From an uncultured Pelagibacteraceae bacterium (GTDB taxonomy: Bacteria > Pseudomonadota > Alphaproteobacteria > Pelagibacterales > Pelagibacteraceae), in assembly GCA_902553675.1 (NCBI GenBank), contig CACDLV010000009.1, positions 1-34,361 of the forward strand: 34,361 nt of DNA, given 5' to 3'. Below, piece after piece: positions 20,808-31,081 of the stretch. Numbering within the stretch: position 1 is the first letter of the stretch; every line of letters begins with the position of its first letter. A program made the position numbers and the translations under genes. The notes under the pieces were generated by a model, which was given only the letters and a program-made list of their open reading frames with translations, searched no databases and was not told the origin of the DNA.

Positions 20808-21440
20808 ATGATTGCACATTCAATTTTTTTTTATACATTTTCATTAATTGCAATTGTTTCGGCAATAATGGTTACAGCATCAAAAAATACAGTTCACTCC
20901 GTATTCTTTTTAATTTTAGATTTCATAAGTATTTCTTGTTTGTTCATAATGATTGGAGCAGAATTTTTAGGAATGATTATGTTAATAGTTTATGTTGGAG
21001 CTGTTGCAGTTTTGTTTTTATTTGTAGTAATGATGTTAAATGTTGCTCAACAAAAAAATCAATGGTTTGCTGCTAAAGATAGCTCTAAACATATCCCTGT
21101 TGGTTTAATTATAAGTACTCTTATTTTTGTTGAAATAATAATTGTAATTAGTGGATGGAAATACAAACCAGAAATTTTCGATATAAACAATTCACTTACT
21201 CAACCGAGTGTAAGCAATACTCATTCTTTAGGTCAGATTTTGTACACTGATTATATTCACGTGTTTCAAATAAGCGGTATGATACTTTTAGTTGCTATGA
21301 TAGGGGCAATTGTATTAACTTTTAGACAAAGAGCTGGTGTTAAAAGACAAAGCTATATCAAGCAAATATCACGTGAAAGATCAGATGGTGTAGAGGTATT
21401 AGAAGTTCAGACTAACAAAGGAGTTAGAATAGATGACTGA
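20808..21440 (+). CDS. nuoJ: NADH-quinone oxidoreductase subunit J
   Basis: Membrane protein with [27 protein letters not shown]. Confidence 0.96.
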   Translation: MIAHSIFFYTFSLIAIVSAIMVTASKNTVHSVFFLILDFISISCLFIMIGAEFLGMIMLIVYVGAVAVLFLFVVMMLNVAQQKNQWFAAKDSSKHIPVGLIISTLIFVEIIIVISGWKYKPEIFDINNSLTQPSVSNTHSLGQILYTDYIHVFQISGMILLVAMIGAIVLTFRQRAGVKRQSYIKQISRERSDGVEVLEVQTNKGVRIDD

Positions 21441-21744
21441 GATTGGCCTAGGACACTATCTAACTCTTGGTGCTGTAATTTTTTCAATTGGTGTTATTGG
21501 TATCTTTCTAAATAGAAAAAATATTATCGTAATACTAATGAGTATTGAATTAATATTACTTGCCGTAAATATAAATTTAGTTTCATTTTCAATATTTCTA
21601 GGTGATTTAGCTGGTCAGGTTTTTACATTATTTATCCTTACCGTTGCTGCTGCAGAAGCGGCAATAGGATTAGCCATTATAGTAGTATATTTTAGAAATT
21701 CTGGAACTATCAGGGTTGAAGAAATAGATAAGTTAAAAGGTTAA
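21433..21744 (+). CDS. nuoK: NADH-quinone oxidoreductase subunit K
   Basis: [39 protein letters not shown]. Confidence 0.97.
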   Translation: MTEIGLGHYLTLGAVIFSIGVIGIFLNRKNIIVILMSIELILLAVNINLVSFSIFLGDLAGQVFTLFILTVAAAEAAIGLAIIVVYFRNSGTIRVEEIDKLKG

Positions 21745-21746
21745 TT

Positions 21747-23657
21747 ATGGAACTTTCAATTATATTTCTTCCACTTATTGCTTCAATTATTTCGGGTTTT
21801 TTTGGAAGATATATCGGTGATAGAAACTCCGAAATAGCAACAAGTGCTCTTGTTTCAATTTCTGCAATCTTATCAATACATGTTCTTTATCAAGTAATTG
21901 TTAATCAATACGAAGAAAATATTATTATAGCTACCTGGATAAGTTCGGGGTCACTTGATGTAAATTGGTCGATGTTAATTGATCCATTATCAGCAGTTAT
22001 GTTAGTTGTTGTAACTTCTGTATCTGCTCTTGTGCATGTCTACTCAATTGGTTACATGTCGCATGATCCTCATAAGCCAAGATTTATGGCTTATTTGTCA
22101 TTATTCACTTTTGCAATGTTGATGCTTGTAACTTCGGATAATTTTATTCAACTATTTTTTGGTTGGGAAGGTGTTGGTCTTTGTTCATATTTCTTAATTG
22201 GTTTTTGGTTTAAAAAAGAAAGTGCAAATGCTGCAGCTATCAAAGCATTTGTTGTTAATAGAGTAGGTGACTTTGGTTTTGCTTTAGGAATTTTCTTAAT
22301 ATTTTATTTATTTGGAACAGTTAATTATTCTGAAGTTTTTCAACAAATTCCAACAGTTGTAGATAAAAATTTATCATTTTTAGGTTTTGAAGTTAAAGCA
22401 ATAGATTTAGTTTGTTTACTTTTATTTATTGGAGCAATGGGTAAATCTGCACAGATATTGCTACATACTTGGTTACCTGATGCTATGGAAGGCCCAACAC
22501 CAGTTTCTGCATTAATTCATGCAGCAACCATGGTAACAGCTGGAGTTTTCTTGGTAGTAAGATGTTCTCCAATTTATGAATATTCACCATTAATATTAAA
22601 TTTTATAACTATAGTTGGAATGACTACTGCGTTCTTTGCAGCAACCATTGCTCTAGTTCAAACAGATATAAAAAAAATTATTGCTTATTCTACATGTAGC
22701 CAACTTGGTTATATGTTTTTTGCAGCCGGAGTAGGTGCATATAATGTCGCTATGTTTCATTTATTTACTCACGCATTTTTCAAAGCATTATTATTTTTAG
22801 GATCGGGTTCAGTAATCCATGCATTCAAAGATGAGCAAAATATAAATAACATGGGAGGTGTATGGAAAAAGTTACCATATACCTATGCTTTAATGATAAT
22901 TGGAACACTTGCTTTGACAGGTTTTCCTTTTTTATCAGGATTTTATTCTAAAGATGCAATTATAGAATTTGCATATTTAAAAGGTAATACCACTGGTTAT
23001 TATGCAGCTGGAATTGGAATAATTACAGCATTTTTAACATCTATTTATTCATGGAGATTGATATTTAAAACCTTCCATGGAGAGTACAATAATAAAGAGA
23101 TTAAGATTGAAGAAACACACGAGTCTCCTTTAGTAATGCTTGTTCCATTATTTATTCTTTCAATAGGAGCTGTGTTTGCTGGCTTTATATTTAAAGGACT
23201 ATTTATTGGTCATGGAGAGAATTTATTCTGGGCAGAGTCCATTAAGTTTTTAGAGCCTTTAAGTACTGAGCACCCGCCTTTATGGTTTTTGCTTTTAACA
23301 CCTTGTTTGGTTTTATTATCTATTCCAATTGCTTATTACTTATTTGTTAAGAACAAAGAATTACCAAATTCAATCGTTTCTATGAACAAACCTTTGTATA
23401 ATTTTTTAGTCAACAAATGGTATTTTGATGAGTTGTACGATGTCTTATTTATTAAATCTTCAAAAAAACTAGGTCTATTTTTATGGAAATTTTGTGATGG
23501 AACTATAATAGATGGTTTTGGTCCTGATGGAATTTCTGCTTTTATAAAAAAATGTTCTCTTAAAGCAAATAAATTTCAAAGTGGTTTTATTTACCAATAT
23601 GCATTTGTAATGTTGTTAGGTTTCTCTGCTTTACTAACTTTTTTAATAATTAAATAA
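21747..23657 (+). CDS. nuoL: NADH-quinone oxidoreductase subunit L
   Basis: FFGWEGVGLCSYFLIGFW, LHTWLPDAMEGPTPVSALIHAATMVTAGVF. Confidence 0.98.
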   Translation: MELSIIFLPLIASIISGFFGRYIGDRNSEIATSALVSISAILSIHVLYQVIVNQYEENIIIATWISSGSLDVNWSMLIDPLSAVMLVVVTSVSALVHVYSIGYMSHDPHKPRFMAYLSLFTFAMLMLVTSDNFIQLFFGWEGVGLCSYFLIGFWFKKESANAAAIKAFVVNRVGDFGFALGIFLIFYLFGTVNYSEVFQQIPTVVDKNLSFLGFEVKAIDLVCLLLFIGAMGKSAQILLHTWLPDAMEGPTPVSALIHAATMVTAGVFLVVRCSPIYEYSPLILNFITIVGMTTAFFAATIALVQTDIKKIIAYSTCSQLGYMFFAAGVGAYNVAMFHLFTHAFFKALLFLGSGSVIHAFKDEQNINNMGGVWKKLPYTYALMIIGTLALTGFPFLSGFYSKDAIIEFAYLKGNTTGYYAAGIGIITAFLTSIYSWRLIFKTFHGEYNNKEIKIEETHESPLVMLVPLFILSIGAVFAGFIFKGLFIGHGENLFWAESIKFLEPLSTEHPPLWFLLLTPCLVLLSIPIAYYLFVKNKELPNSIVSMNKPLYNFLVNKWYFDELYDVLFIKSSKKLGLFLWKFCDGTIIDGFGPDGISAFIKKCSLKANKFQSGFIYQYAFVMLLGFSALLTFLIIK

Positions 23658-25138
23658 TGAATTTTCCTATCCTCTCATCTCTAATATTATTACCAATAAT
23701 AGGAGCTTTATTTTTATTTTTTACAAAAGAAAAAGAAGGAAATAATAATACAATTAAGCATGTAGCCTTATTCACTACAGTAGTAAATTTTTTTATTTCC
23801 ATTTATTTATGGTTAGCTTTTGATCAATCTACTTCTAGTTTTCAATTCATAGAAGATAGAACATGGATTAAAGGATTTATTAATTATAAAGTCGGAGTAG
23901 ATGGCATTTCAATTTTGTTTATTATACTGACAACATTTATCACACCATTATGCATTATATCTGTAAATAACTCTATTAAAAATAGATTAAGAGACTTTTT
24001 AATTGCAATACTTGTTATGGAAAGTTTTATGATTGGTGTTTTCTCTGCGCTTGATTTAGTTGTATTTTATTTATTTTTTGAAGCTGGATTAATTCCAATG
24101 TTTTTAATTATTGGTATTTGGGGAGGAACAAGAAGAGTATATTCAGCATTTAAATTTTTTTTATATACATTGTTAGGATCTGTTTTGATGTTAGTTGCAA
24201 TAATTTCAATTTATTGGATTGCAGGAACAACTGACGTGGTTCAACTATATGAAATTGGTATTGATGTTAAATATCAAAATCTATTATGGTTAGCATTTTT
24301 TAGTTCATTTGCTGTTAAAACACCTATGTGGCCGGTTCATACATGGTTACCAGATGCTCACGTTGAGGCGCCTACAGCAGGATCAGTATTACTCGCCGCA
24401 ATTTTGTTAAAGATGGCTGGATATGGTTTTATAAGATTTTCTTTAGGTCTTTTCCCTGTTGCATCAGAAGTATTTACACCATTAATTTACACCTTAAGTA
24501 TTATAGCAATCATATTTACTTCACTGATAGCTTTAATGCAGGAAGATATGAAAAAGTTAATTGCTTATTCATCAGTTGCACATATGGGCTTTGTAACTTT
24601 GGGTATATTCACTTTGCAACAACAAGGAATTGAAGGAAGTATAATTCAAATGATAAGCCATGGCTTAGTTTCAGCAGCATTATTTTTAACTGTCGGTGTA
24701 GTTTATGACAGAATGCATTCTAGATTGATAAGTACATATGGTGGTCTTGTTTCTGTAATTCCAAAATATTCAATATTGTTCATGTTATTTGCTTTAGCAT
24801 CTCTTGGTTTACCTGGAACAAGTGGTTTTATTGGTGAGTTTTTAATATTAATGGGAGCATTCAAGGATAATTTTTTAGTAGCTGTTATAGCAAGTATTGG
24901 TGTGATTTTAGGAGCTGCATACATGTTGTGGCTCTATAAAAGAGTAGTATTTGGAAAATTACTTAATGAAGATCTTAAAAAAATTTTAGATTTAAATAGA
25001 TCTGAATATTTTATTTTATCTTGTTTAGCTGCACCAATCTTATTTTTTGGTTTTTATCCCGATCCATTAATAAACACTATTGAAGTTTCTGTTACTGATT
25101 TAATAAATATGCATAACACAAATATAGCTAGCAATTAA
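23657..25138 (+). CDS. nuoM: NADH-quinone oxidoreductase subunit M
   Basis: FEAGLIPMFLIIGIWGG, HTWLPDAHVEAPTAGSVLLAAILLKMAGYG. Confidence 0.98.
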   Translation: MNFPILSSLILLPIIGALFLFFTKEKEGNNNTIKHVALFTTVVNFFISIYLWLAFDQSTSSFQFIEDRTWIKGFINYKVGVDGISILFIILTTFITPLCIISVNNSIKNRLRDFLIAILVMESFMIGVFSALDLVVFYLFFEAGLIPMFLIIGIWGGTRRVYSAFKFFLYTLLGSVLMLVAIISIYWIAGTTDVVQLYEIGIDVKYQNLLWLAFFSSFAVKTPMWPVHTWLPDAHVEAPTAGSVLLAAILLKMAGYGFIRFSLGLFPVASEVFTPLIYTLSIIAIIFTSLIALMQEDMKKLIAYSSVAHMGFVTLGIFTLQQQGIEGSIIQMISHGLVSAALFLTVGVVYDRMHSRLISTYGGLVSVIPKYSILFMLFALASLGLPGTSGFIGEFLILMGAFKDNFLVAVIASIGVILGAAYMLWLYKRVVFGKLLNEDLKKILDLNRSEYFILSCLAAPILFFGFYPDPLINTIEVSVTDLINMHNTNIASN

Positions 25139-25139
25139 T

Positions 25140-26558
25140 ATGGAAAATATAAATTTAATATTGCCTGAAATTTTTATCTCTCTATCAATAATGTTTCTAC
25201 TTGTTTTGGGAGTGTTTAAAAATGATAGTTCAAAAATTACTTTCAATTTATCTTTGTTTGCAATTTTAATTACAGCGATAATAACAATAAATGAAACTTT
25301 CTCTGTCAGCAGGGAAACTTTATTTAATCAAAGTGTTGTGATTGACAGTATGTCCTCATTAATGAAAATTATAACTTTAGTTGGAGGTTTTTTAGTTTTA
25401 GTTATTTCATCAAGCTATTTAAAAACATTTAAAATATATAATATAGAATACCCGGTTCTTATTTTGAGTTCTATTCTAGGTATGATGGTGATGATTAGCT
25501 CAAATGATTTAATTGTTTTTTATATGGGTTTAGAATTACAATCATTAGCTCTTTATGTTTTAGCTACATATAACAGGGATCAATTAAAATCATCAGAAGC
25601 TGGTTTAAAATATTTTGTTTTAAGTGCATTATCATCAGGACTCTTATTATATGGATGTTCTTTAGTTTATGGTTTTTCAGGTTCTACCAATTTTGACATA
25701 ATATCTAATCAACTAAATTCTGAGGAATATGTTTTAACTTTTGGGATTGTGTTTATATTAGTTGGTTTAGCATTTAAAATTTCTGCAGTTCCATTTCATA
25801 TGTGGGCACCCGATGTTTACGAAGGATCTCCTACAACAGTAACTTTGTTTTTTACAATAGTACCAAAGGTAGCTGCTTTGACTGTATTTATTAGATTTTT
25901 ATATGTTCCTTTTTTAAATTTGATTGATCAATGGCAAATGATAATAGTTTTCTTATCTATAGCTTCTATGGTTTTTGGAGCAGTTGCTGCTATAGGGCAA
26001 ACTAATATTAAAAGACTAATTGCTTACAGCTCTATAGGACACATTGGTTATACATTAGCTGGTTTAGCTACTGTATCAAACGAGGGAATTCAAAGTTCAA
26101 TAATTTATATTTCTATTTATGTTGTTATGAATTTAGCTCTTTTTTCATGTCTATTAATGTTAAGAAGAAAAAATCAATATTATGAAGACATTGATGATCT
26201 CTCAGGATTATCAAAAAATCATCCATTGTTGTCTTTATGTTTGTTGTTAATACTATTTTCTTTGGCAGGCATACCACCTCTAGCTGGTTTCTTTGCGAAA
26301 TTTTATGTTTTTAAAGCAGTGTTAGAACAATCAATGTATTTCTTAGCTATAGTAGGATTGTTATCTACTGTTGTTGCTGCTTTTTATTATTTAAGAATTA
26401 TAAAAATAATTTATTTTGATAAAGAAAAAGATAAATACGATACTGACCATAGTTTATGGCTAAAATTTTCACTTACAGTTTCAACGATATTAATTCTTTT
26501 ATACTTCATATTTCCAAGTCAGTTAATAGAAGTTGTTTCAAGAATTAATATTATTTAA
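25140..26558 (+). CDS. nuoN: NADH-quinone oxidoreductase subunit N
   Basis: GLELQSLALYVLA, VPFHMWAPDVYEGSPTTVTLFF. Confidence 0.98.
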   Translation: MENINLILPEIFISLSIMFLLVLGVFKNDSSKITFNLSLFAILITAIITINETFSVSRETLFNQSVVIDSMSSLMKIITLVGGFLVLVISSSYLKTFKIYNIEYPVLILSSILGMMVMISSNDLIVFYMGLELQSLALYVLATYNRDQLKSSEAGLKYFVLSALSSGLLLYGCSLVYGFSGSTNFDIISNQLNSEEYVLTFGIVFILVGLAFKISAVPFHMWAPDVYEGSPTTVTLFFTIVPKVAALTVFIRFLYVPFLNLIDQWQMIIVFLSIASMVFGAVAAIGQTNIKRLIAYSSIGHIGYTLAGLATVSNEGIQSSIIYISIYVVMNLALFSCLLMLRRKNQYYEDIDDLSGLSKNHPLLSLCLLLILFSLAGIPPLAGFFAKFYVFKAVLEQSMYFLAIVGLLSTVVAAFYYLRIIKIIYFDKEKDKYDTDHSLWLKFSLTVSTILILLYFIFPSQLIEVVSRINII

Positions 26559-27094
26559 TGAAATTTAAAAAATTTAAATTTAAAAAAGTTAACAGCACAA
26601 ACAATACTGCAATAAGAATTATTAAGGAAACTAAATATAATTTAGGTATTGTTGTTGCTGAAACACAAATTAATGGTAGAGGACAGTATGGAAGAAAATG
26701 GATATCATTAAAAGGAAATTTATTTATTTCTTTTTTCAATGAACTAAATAAAAAGAACCTATCGATTAAAGCTGTAACAAAAATCAATTGTCTTTTAGTT
26801 AAAAAATTACTCTCGTCATTTACCAGTAAAAAAATTTTATTTAAAAAACCAAACGACTTACTAATAGATAAAAAAAAAATTAGTGGGATTTTACAAGAAG
26901 TCATATTTGTAAGGGATAAAAAATTTTTAATTACTGGTATAGGTATAAATATTAAAAAAAATCCAATAATAAGGAATTATCCAGCTACAAACTTGCAAGA
27001 GGTAACTAAAAAAAGTATTAGTAAATTAAGTGTAGAAAATAAACTAAAACAACTTTTTGAAAAAAATTTATCTAAACTGTATAAAATTAAATAA
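26558..27094 (+). CDS. birA: Biotin--[acetyl-CoA-carboxylase] ligase, short form (178 aa)
   Basis: GRGQYGRKW biotinyl-AMP loop, KKPNDLLIDKKKISGILQE, ITGIGINI; conserved position after nuoN. Confidence 0.9.
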   Translation: MKFKKFKFKKVNSTNNTAIRIIKETKYNLGIVVAETQINGRGQYGRKWISLKGNLFISFFNELNKKNLSIKAVTKINCLLVKKLLSSFTSKKILFKKPNDLLIDKKKISGILQEVIFVRDKKFLITGIGINIKKNPIIRNYPATNLQEVTKKSISKLSVENKLKQLFEKNLSKLYKIK

Positions 27095-27840
27095 TGTATA
27101 TTCTAGGTGATATTGGTAATACAGAAACAAAATTATGTATTGTTTCTAAAAATAATAAAATTTTAAAAAAAATTACATTTTTATCAAAATCTGTAAGCAA
27201 CAATCAGCTAAATAATTTATTTAAAAAAAATAATATTCAATTAAATAAAATTGAAAAAATATTATTTTGCAGTGTTGTGCCCAAAACATTTGCTATAATT
27301 AAAAATTTTTTATCAAAAAAAGTTACATCAAAATGCTTTGAGGTTAAAAAATTAAACTTAAAATCTCTTATAAAAATTAAAGTAGATTATAAACAAGTAG
27401 GCTCAGATAGAATTACTAATGCTATAAGTTTAATGAATAATAAAAATAATTTTATAATTTTAGATTTTGGTACAGCAACAACTTTTGATGTGCTAATTAA
27501 AAATACTTATTACGGAGGAATTATTGCCCCAGGTGTGAGATTATCTCTTAATACCTTGTTTGACAAAGCAACTTTGATTCCAAAAATAGATTTAAAAAAG
27601 ATTAATAAAGTCATTGGCAAAAATACAATCTCTGCTGTTAGATCTGGCTTTTTTTGGGGTTATGCGGGTTTAATTGACAATATTATTTATTTAATTAAGA
27701 AAGAGACTAGAAAATCTTTTAAAGTAATTATTACTGGTGGATTTTCAAATTTATTTCAAAACTCAATAAAAACGAAAGCAAGTCACAACCAAGATATTAC
27801 AATTAAAGGTTTAATAAAGATTTCAAAATTAATTAAATAA
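27094..27840 (+). CDS. coaX: Type III pantothenate kinase
   Basis: ILGDIGNTETKLCIV, QVGSDRITNAISL, ILDFGTATTFDV, GGIIAPGVRLS. Confidence 0.94.
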   Translation: MYILGDIGNTETKLCIVSKNNKILKKITFLSKSVSNNQLNNLFKKNNIQLNKIEKILFCSVVPKTFAIIKNFLSKKVTSKCFEVKKLNLKSLIKIKVDYKQVGSDRITNAISLMNNKNNFIILDFGTATTFDVLIKNTYYGGIIAPGVRLSLNTLFDKATLIPKIDLKKINKVIGKNTISAVRSGFFWGYAGLIDNIIYLIKKETRKSFKVIITGGFSNLFQNSIKTKASHNQDITIKGLIKISKLIK

Positions 27841-27841
27841 T

Positions 27842-29500
27842 ATGAAAGATGAGCTATTATTTTGTCCCTTAGGTGGATCAGGTGAAATAGGCATGAACAT
27901 GAATTTGTTCGGCTATGGACAACCTAGTGATCATAAATGGATTATGGTCGACATAGGGGTAACATTTGCAGATGATACTATTCCAGGTGTTGATTTAATT
28001 TATCCAGACCCTGGATTTATAGTAGAAAGAAAAGATAATTTATTAGGAATATTTTTAACACACGCACACGAGGATCACATCGGTGCAATTGCTCATTTAT
28101 GGCCAAAATTACAATGTAAAATTTTTGCAACTCCTTTTACAGCTGTATTAATTCGAGAAAAATTTAGAGAAAAACAAATCGATATAACTAATGATTTACA
28201 GATTGTTGAGTTAAATGGAAAGGTTTCTTTAGATCCATTTGAAATTGAGTACATTACTTTAACGCATTCTATATTAGAACCAAACGGACTTAGAATAAAA
28301 ACTCCTGCAGGAGTTATTTTGCATACTGGAGATTGGAAGGTAGATCCAAATCCTTTGATTGGAGACAATATAAACGAAAAAAGATTAAAGGAAATTGGTG
28401 AAGAAGGCGTGCTAGCAATGATTTGTGATTCAACAAATGTTTTTAGCGTCGGTAGATCAGGTTCAGAATTAGATGTAAGAAAAAATATGTTAAACGTTAT
28501 GTCTCGATTAAAAAAAAGAATTATCATAACATCATTTGCTTCAAACGTAGCTAGAATGGAGACAGCTTTTTATTGCGCAGAACAAACAGGAAGACAAATA
28601 TCATTAGTTGGAAGATCAATGCACCGTATTTATAAAGCTGCACGTCAATGTGGATACTTGAAAAACACAATTGAACCAATTGATCCAAGAGAAGCTAAAA
28701 ATTTCTCAAGAGAAAAAATTGTATATTTATGTACTGGAAGCCAAGGCGAACCGATGGGCGCAATGATGAGAATTTCTAGTTATGTCCATCCAGATGTTTA
28801 TATTGAAAAAGGCGATGCTGTTATTTTTTCTTCAAAAATTATACCTGGTAATGAAAAAAAACTTTACAAACTTCACAATCAACTTGTGAAAGATGGAATT
28901 GAAGTAATATCTGAGGAAACTGAATTTGTACATGTTTCTGGACATCCAAATAGAGAAGACCTTAAAGAGATGTATCAATGGGTAAAACCTAGGTGCGTAA
29001 TACCTGTGCACGGTGAACATAGACATATGATAGAGCACATTAATTTTGCAAAAGAAATGCAAGTACCACATCCAGTTCAAGTAGAAAATGGTGATATCGT
29101 TAAGTTATATCCAGGTGAAAAACCTGAAGTATATGACAAGGCTCCAAGTGGCAGACTTTATTTAGATGGTAGTGTAAGTGTTGATCCGGATTCACAATCG
29201 ATAAAAGATAGGAAAAATTTAAGTGCAAATGGATATCTTGAGGTAACAATTATGATTACACCTAAAGGGAATATACATAACAACCCTATACTTTCATTTC
29301 GTGGTTTACCTGTAGATGACCGAGATGATTTTGTTTATGGATTAGAAGAGGAAATAGAGAAAACCTCTAGAACTTTTAAAATTGGAAACAAACAACAAGA
29401 ACACAATCTTATTGATGCATTAAAAATAGCCTGTAGAAAATTTTCTAAAGAGAGAACAGGAAAAAAACCTTTTACCAATATCAATTTAGTAAGAATTTAA
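27842..29500 (+). CDS. rnj: Ribonuclease J (metallo-beta-lactamase/beta-CASP RNase)
   Basis: THAHEDHIGAI, LHTGDWKVD, beta-CASP region, HVSGHPNREDL, VIPVHGEHRH. Confidence 0.96.
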   Translation: MKDELLFCPLGGSGEIGMNMNLFGYGQPSDHKWIMVDIGVTFADDTIPGVDLIYPDPGFIVERKDNLLGIFLTHAHEDHIGAIAHLWPKLQCKIFATPFTAVLIREKFREKQIDITNDLQIVELNGKVSLDPFEIEYITLTHSILEPNGLRIKTPAGVILHTGDWKVDPNPLIGDNINEKRLKEIGEEGVLAMICDSTNVFSVGRSGSELDVRKNMLNVMSRLKKRIIITSFASNVARMETAFYCAEQTGRQISLVGRSMHRIYKAARQCGYLKNTIEPIDPREAKNFSREKIVYLCTGSQGEPMGAMMRISSYVHPDVYIEKGDAVIFSSKIIPGNEKKLYKLHNQLVKDGIEVISEETEFVHVSGHPNREDLKEMYQWVKPRCVIPVHGEHRHMIEHINFAKEMQVPHPVQVENGDIVKLYPGEKPEVYDKAPSGRLYLDGSVSVDPDSQSIKDRKNLSANGYLEVTIMITPKGNIHNNPILSFRGLPVDDRDDFVYGLEEEIEKTSRTFKIGNKQQEHNLIDALKIACRKFSKERTGKKPFTNINLVRI

Positions 29501-29745
29501 TGAGTGCAACAGGCTTAGCTATTATCTATATAATCATATGGTGGATAGTTTTTTTTGCAATTTTACCTATTGATGTGAATCGAACAAAGACTGTAAAAAT
29601 TGACGGTGAGGATCCTGGCTCTCCTGAAAATCCAAAAATGTTGAAAAAATTCCTTTATTGTACAGGAATTACTACTGTCATTTTCATCATAATTTACTTA
29701 TTAATTAAATTTGAATATTTAAATTTAAGAAATATGATTAATTAA
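29500..29745 (+). CDS. DUF1467 family membrane protein
   Basis: WWIVFFAILPI...DPGSPENPKMLKKFL pattern with two TM helices; position between rnj and proS. Confidence 0.9.
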   Translation: MSATGLAIIYIIIWWIVFFAILPIDVNRTKTVKIDGEDPGSPENPKMLKKFLYCTGITTVIFIIIYLLIKFEYLNLRNMIN

Positions 29746-29746
29746 G

Positions 29747-31081
29747 ATGCTTTTATCAAATTCATTTATACCAATATTAAAAAATAATCCTTCAGAAGCA
29801 AAAATTAAATCTCATCAATTGATGTTGAGAGTAGGCATGATTAAGCAAGCCTCTGCAGGAATTTATTCATGGTTACCTTTAGGATTTAAGGTAATGAAAA
29901 AAATAGAAGACATTGTCAGACAAGAACAAAACAAAATTGGAGCTCAAGAAATATTAATGCCAACAATTCAATCCAGCGAAATTTGGAAAGAAAGTGGTCG
30001 TTATGACGATTATGGTGAAGAGATGTTAAGAATAACTGACCGTCAAAATAGAGAAATGTTATATGGACCAACCAATGAAGAACAGGTTACTGAAATTTTT
30101 AGATCTTCAATAAAATCTTATAAATCACTCCCACAACTTATGTATCATATTCAATGGAAGTTCAGAGATGAAATTAGACCTAGATTTGGAATTATGCGTG
30201 GTAGAGAGTTTTATATGAAAGATGCCTATTCATTTGATGTATCAGATGAAGAAGCTTTTTATTCTTATAATAAATTCTTTCTTTCTTATTTAAGAACATT
30301 TAAAAGATTATCTTTGACAGCAATACCCATGGCTGCTGATACAGGGCCTATAGGTGGAAACTTATCTCATGAATTTATTATACTTGCTGATACTGGAGAA
30401 AGTAAAATTTTCACGGATAAAAGAATATTTGATCTTGATAGTGATGATACTGAAATAGAAAAAGTATCATTAGAAAGCATGAGAAAAAAATATGAGCAGT
30501 TTTATGCTGTAACTGATGAAAAATTTAATAAAGAAGAGTTTGAAAAAATTGTTTCTAAGGAAAATCAATTGATTACAAAAGGTATCGAAGTAGGTCATAT
30601 ATTTTATTTTGGTGACAAGTATTCAAAACCAATGGGAGCATCTGTTGATTTACCAGGAGGAAAAAAAGATTTTGTTAAAATGGGTTCTTATGGAATTGGT
30701 GTATCAAGGTTAGTAGGGGCTATAATTGAGGCAAAATATGACGACAAAAATGAAATCATGAAATGGCCATTGTCTGTTGCTCCTTATGATATTGCTTTAA
30801 TACCTATGATAAATAAAAATGACACCTCAGCTTTAGATAAAGCAAATAATATCAATATAGAATTAATCAAAAATAATATTGATGCAATCATTGATGATAC
30901 AGATGAGAATTTCTCATCAAAAATTAAAAAAATGAATTTAATTGGTGCCCCATATCAAATTATTATTGGTAAGAAAAGTGACGGTGATTTATTAGAGTTC
31001 AAGGAAACCGGTGGTGAAACTCAAAATTTACCATTAAGCAAAATTATAGAAATTATAACTAAACAAAAAAATTCAATTTGA
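29747..31081 (+). CDS. proS: Prolyl-tRNA synthetase, short alphaproteobacterial-type form (444 aa)
   Basis: MLRVGMIKQASAGIYSWLPLG, GPTNEEQVTEIF, FRDEIRPRFGIMRGREFYMKDAYSF, GSYGIGVSRLVGA. Confidence 0.97.
   Translation: MLLSNSFIPILKNNPSEAKIKSHQLMLRVGMIKQASAGIYSWLPLGFKVMKKIEDIVRQEQNKIGAQEILMPTIQSSEIWKESGRYDDYGEEMLRITDRQNREMLYGPTNEEQVTEIFRSSIKSYKSLPQLMYHIQWKFRDEIRPRFGIMRGREFYMKDAYSFDVSDEEAFYSYNKFFLSYLRTFKRLSLTAIPMAADTGPIGGNLSHEFIILADTGESKIFTDKRIFDLDSDDTEIEKVSLESMRKKYEQFYAVTDEKFNKEEFEKIVSKENQLITKGIEVGHIFYFGDKYSKPMGASVDLPGGKKDFVKMGSYGIGVSRLVGAIIEAKYDDKNEIMKWPLSVAPYDIALIPMINKNDTSALDKANNINIELIKNNIDAIIDDTDENFSSKIKKMNLIGAPYQIIIGKKSDGDLLEFKETGGETQNLPLSKIIEIITKQKNSI

Noticed and set aside
26551-26904. 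117-aa ORF antisense to birA
   Set aside because: Lies entirely opposite a well-supported conserved CDS; low-complexity hydrophobic translation typical of antisense AT-rich sequence.
28093-28527. 144-aa ORF antisense to rnj
   Set aside because: Antisense to the strongly conserved RNase J catalytic domain; no recognisable motif.
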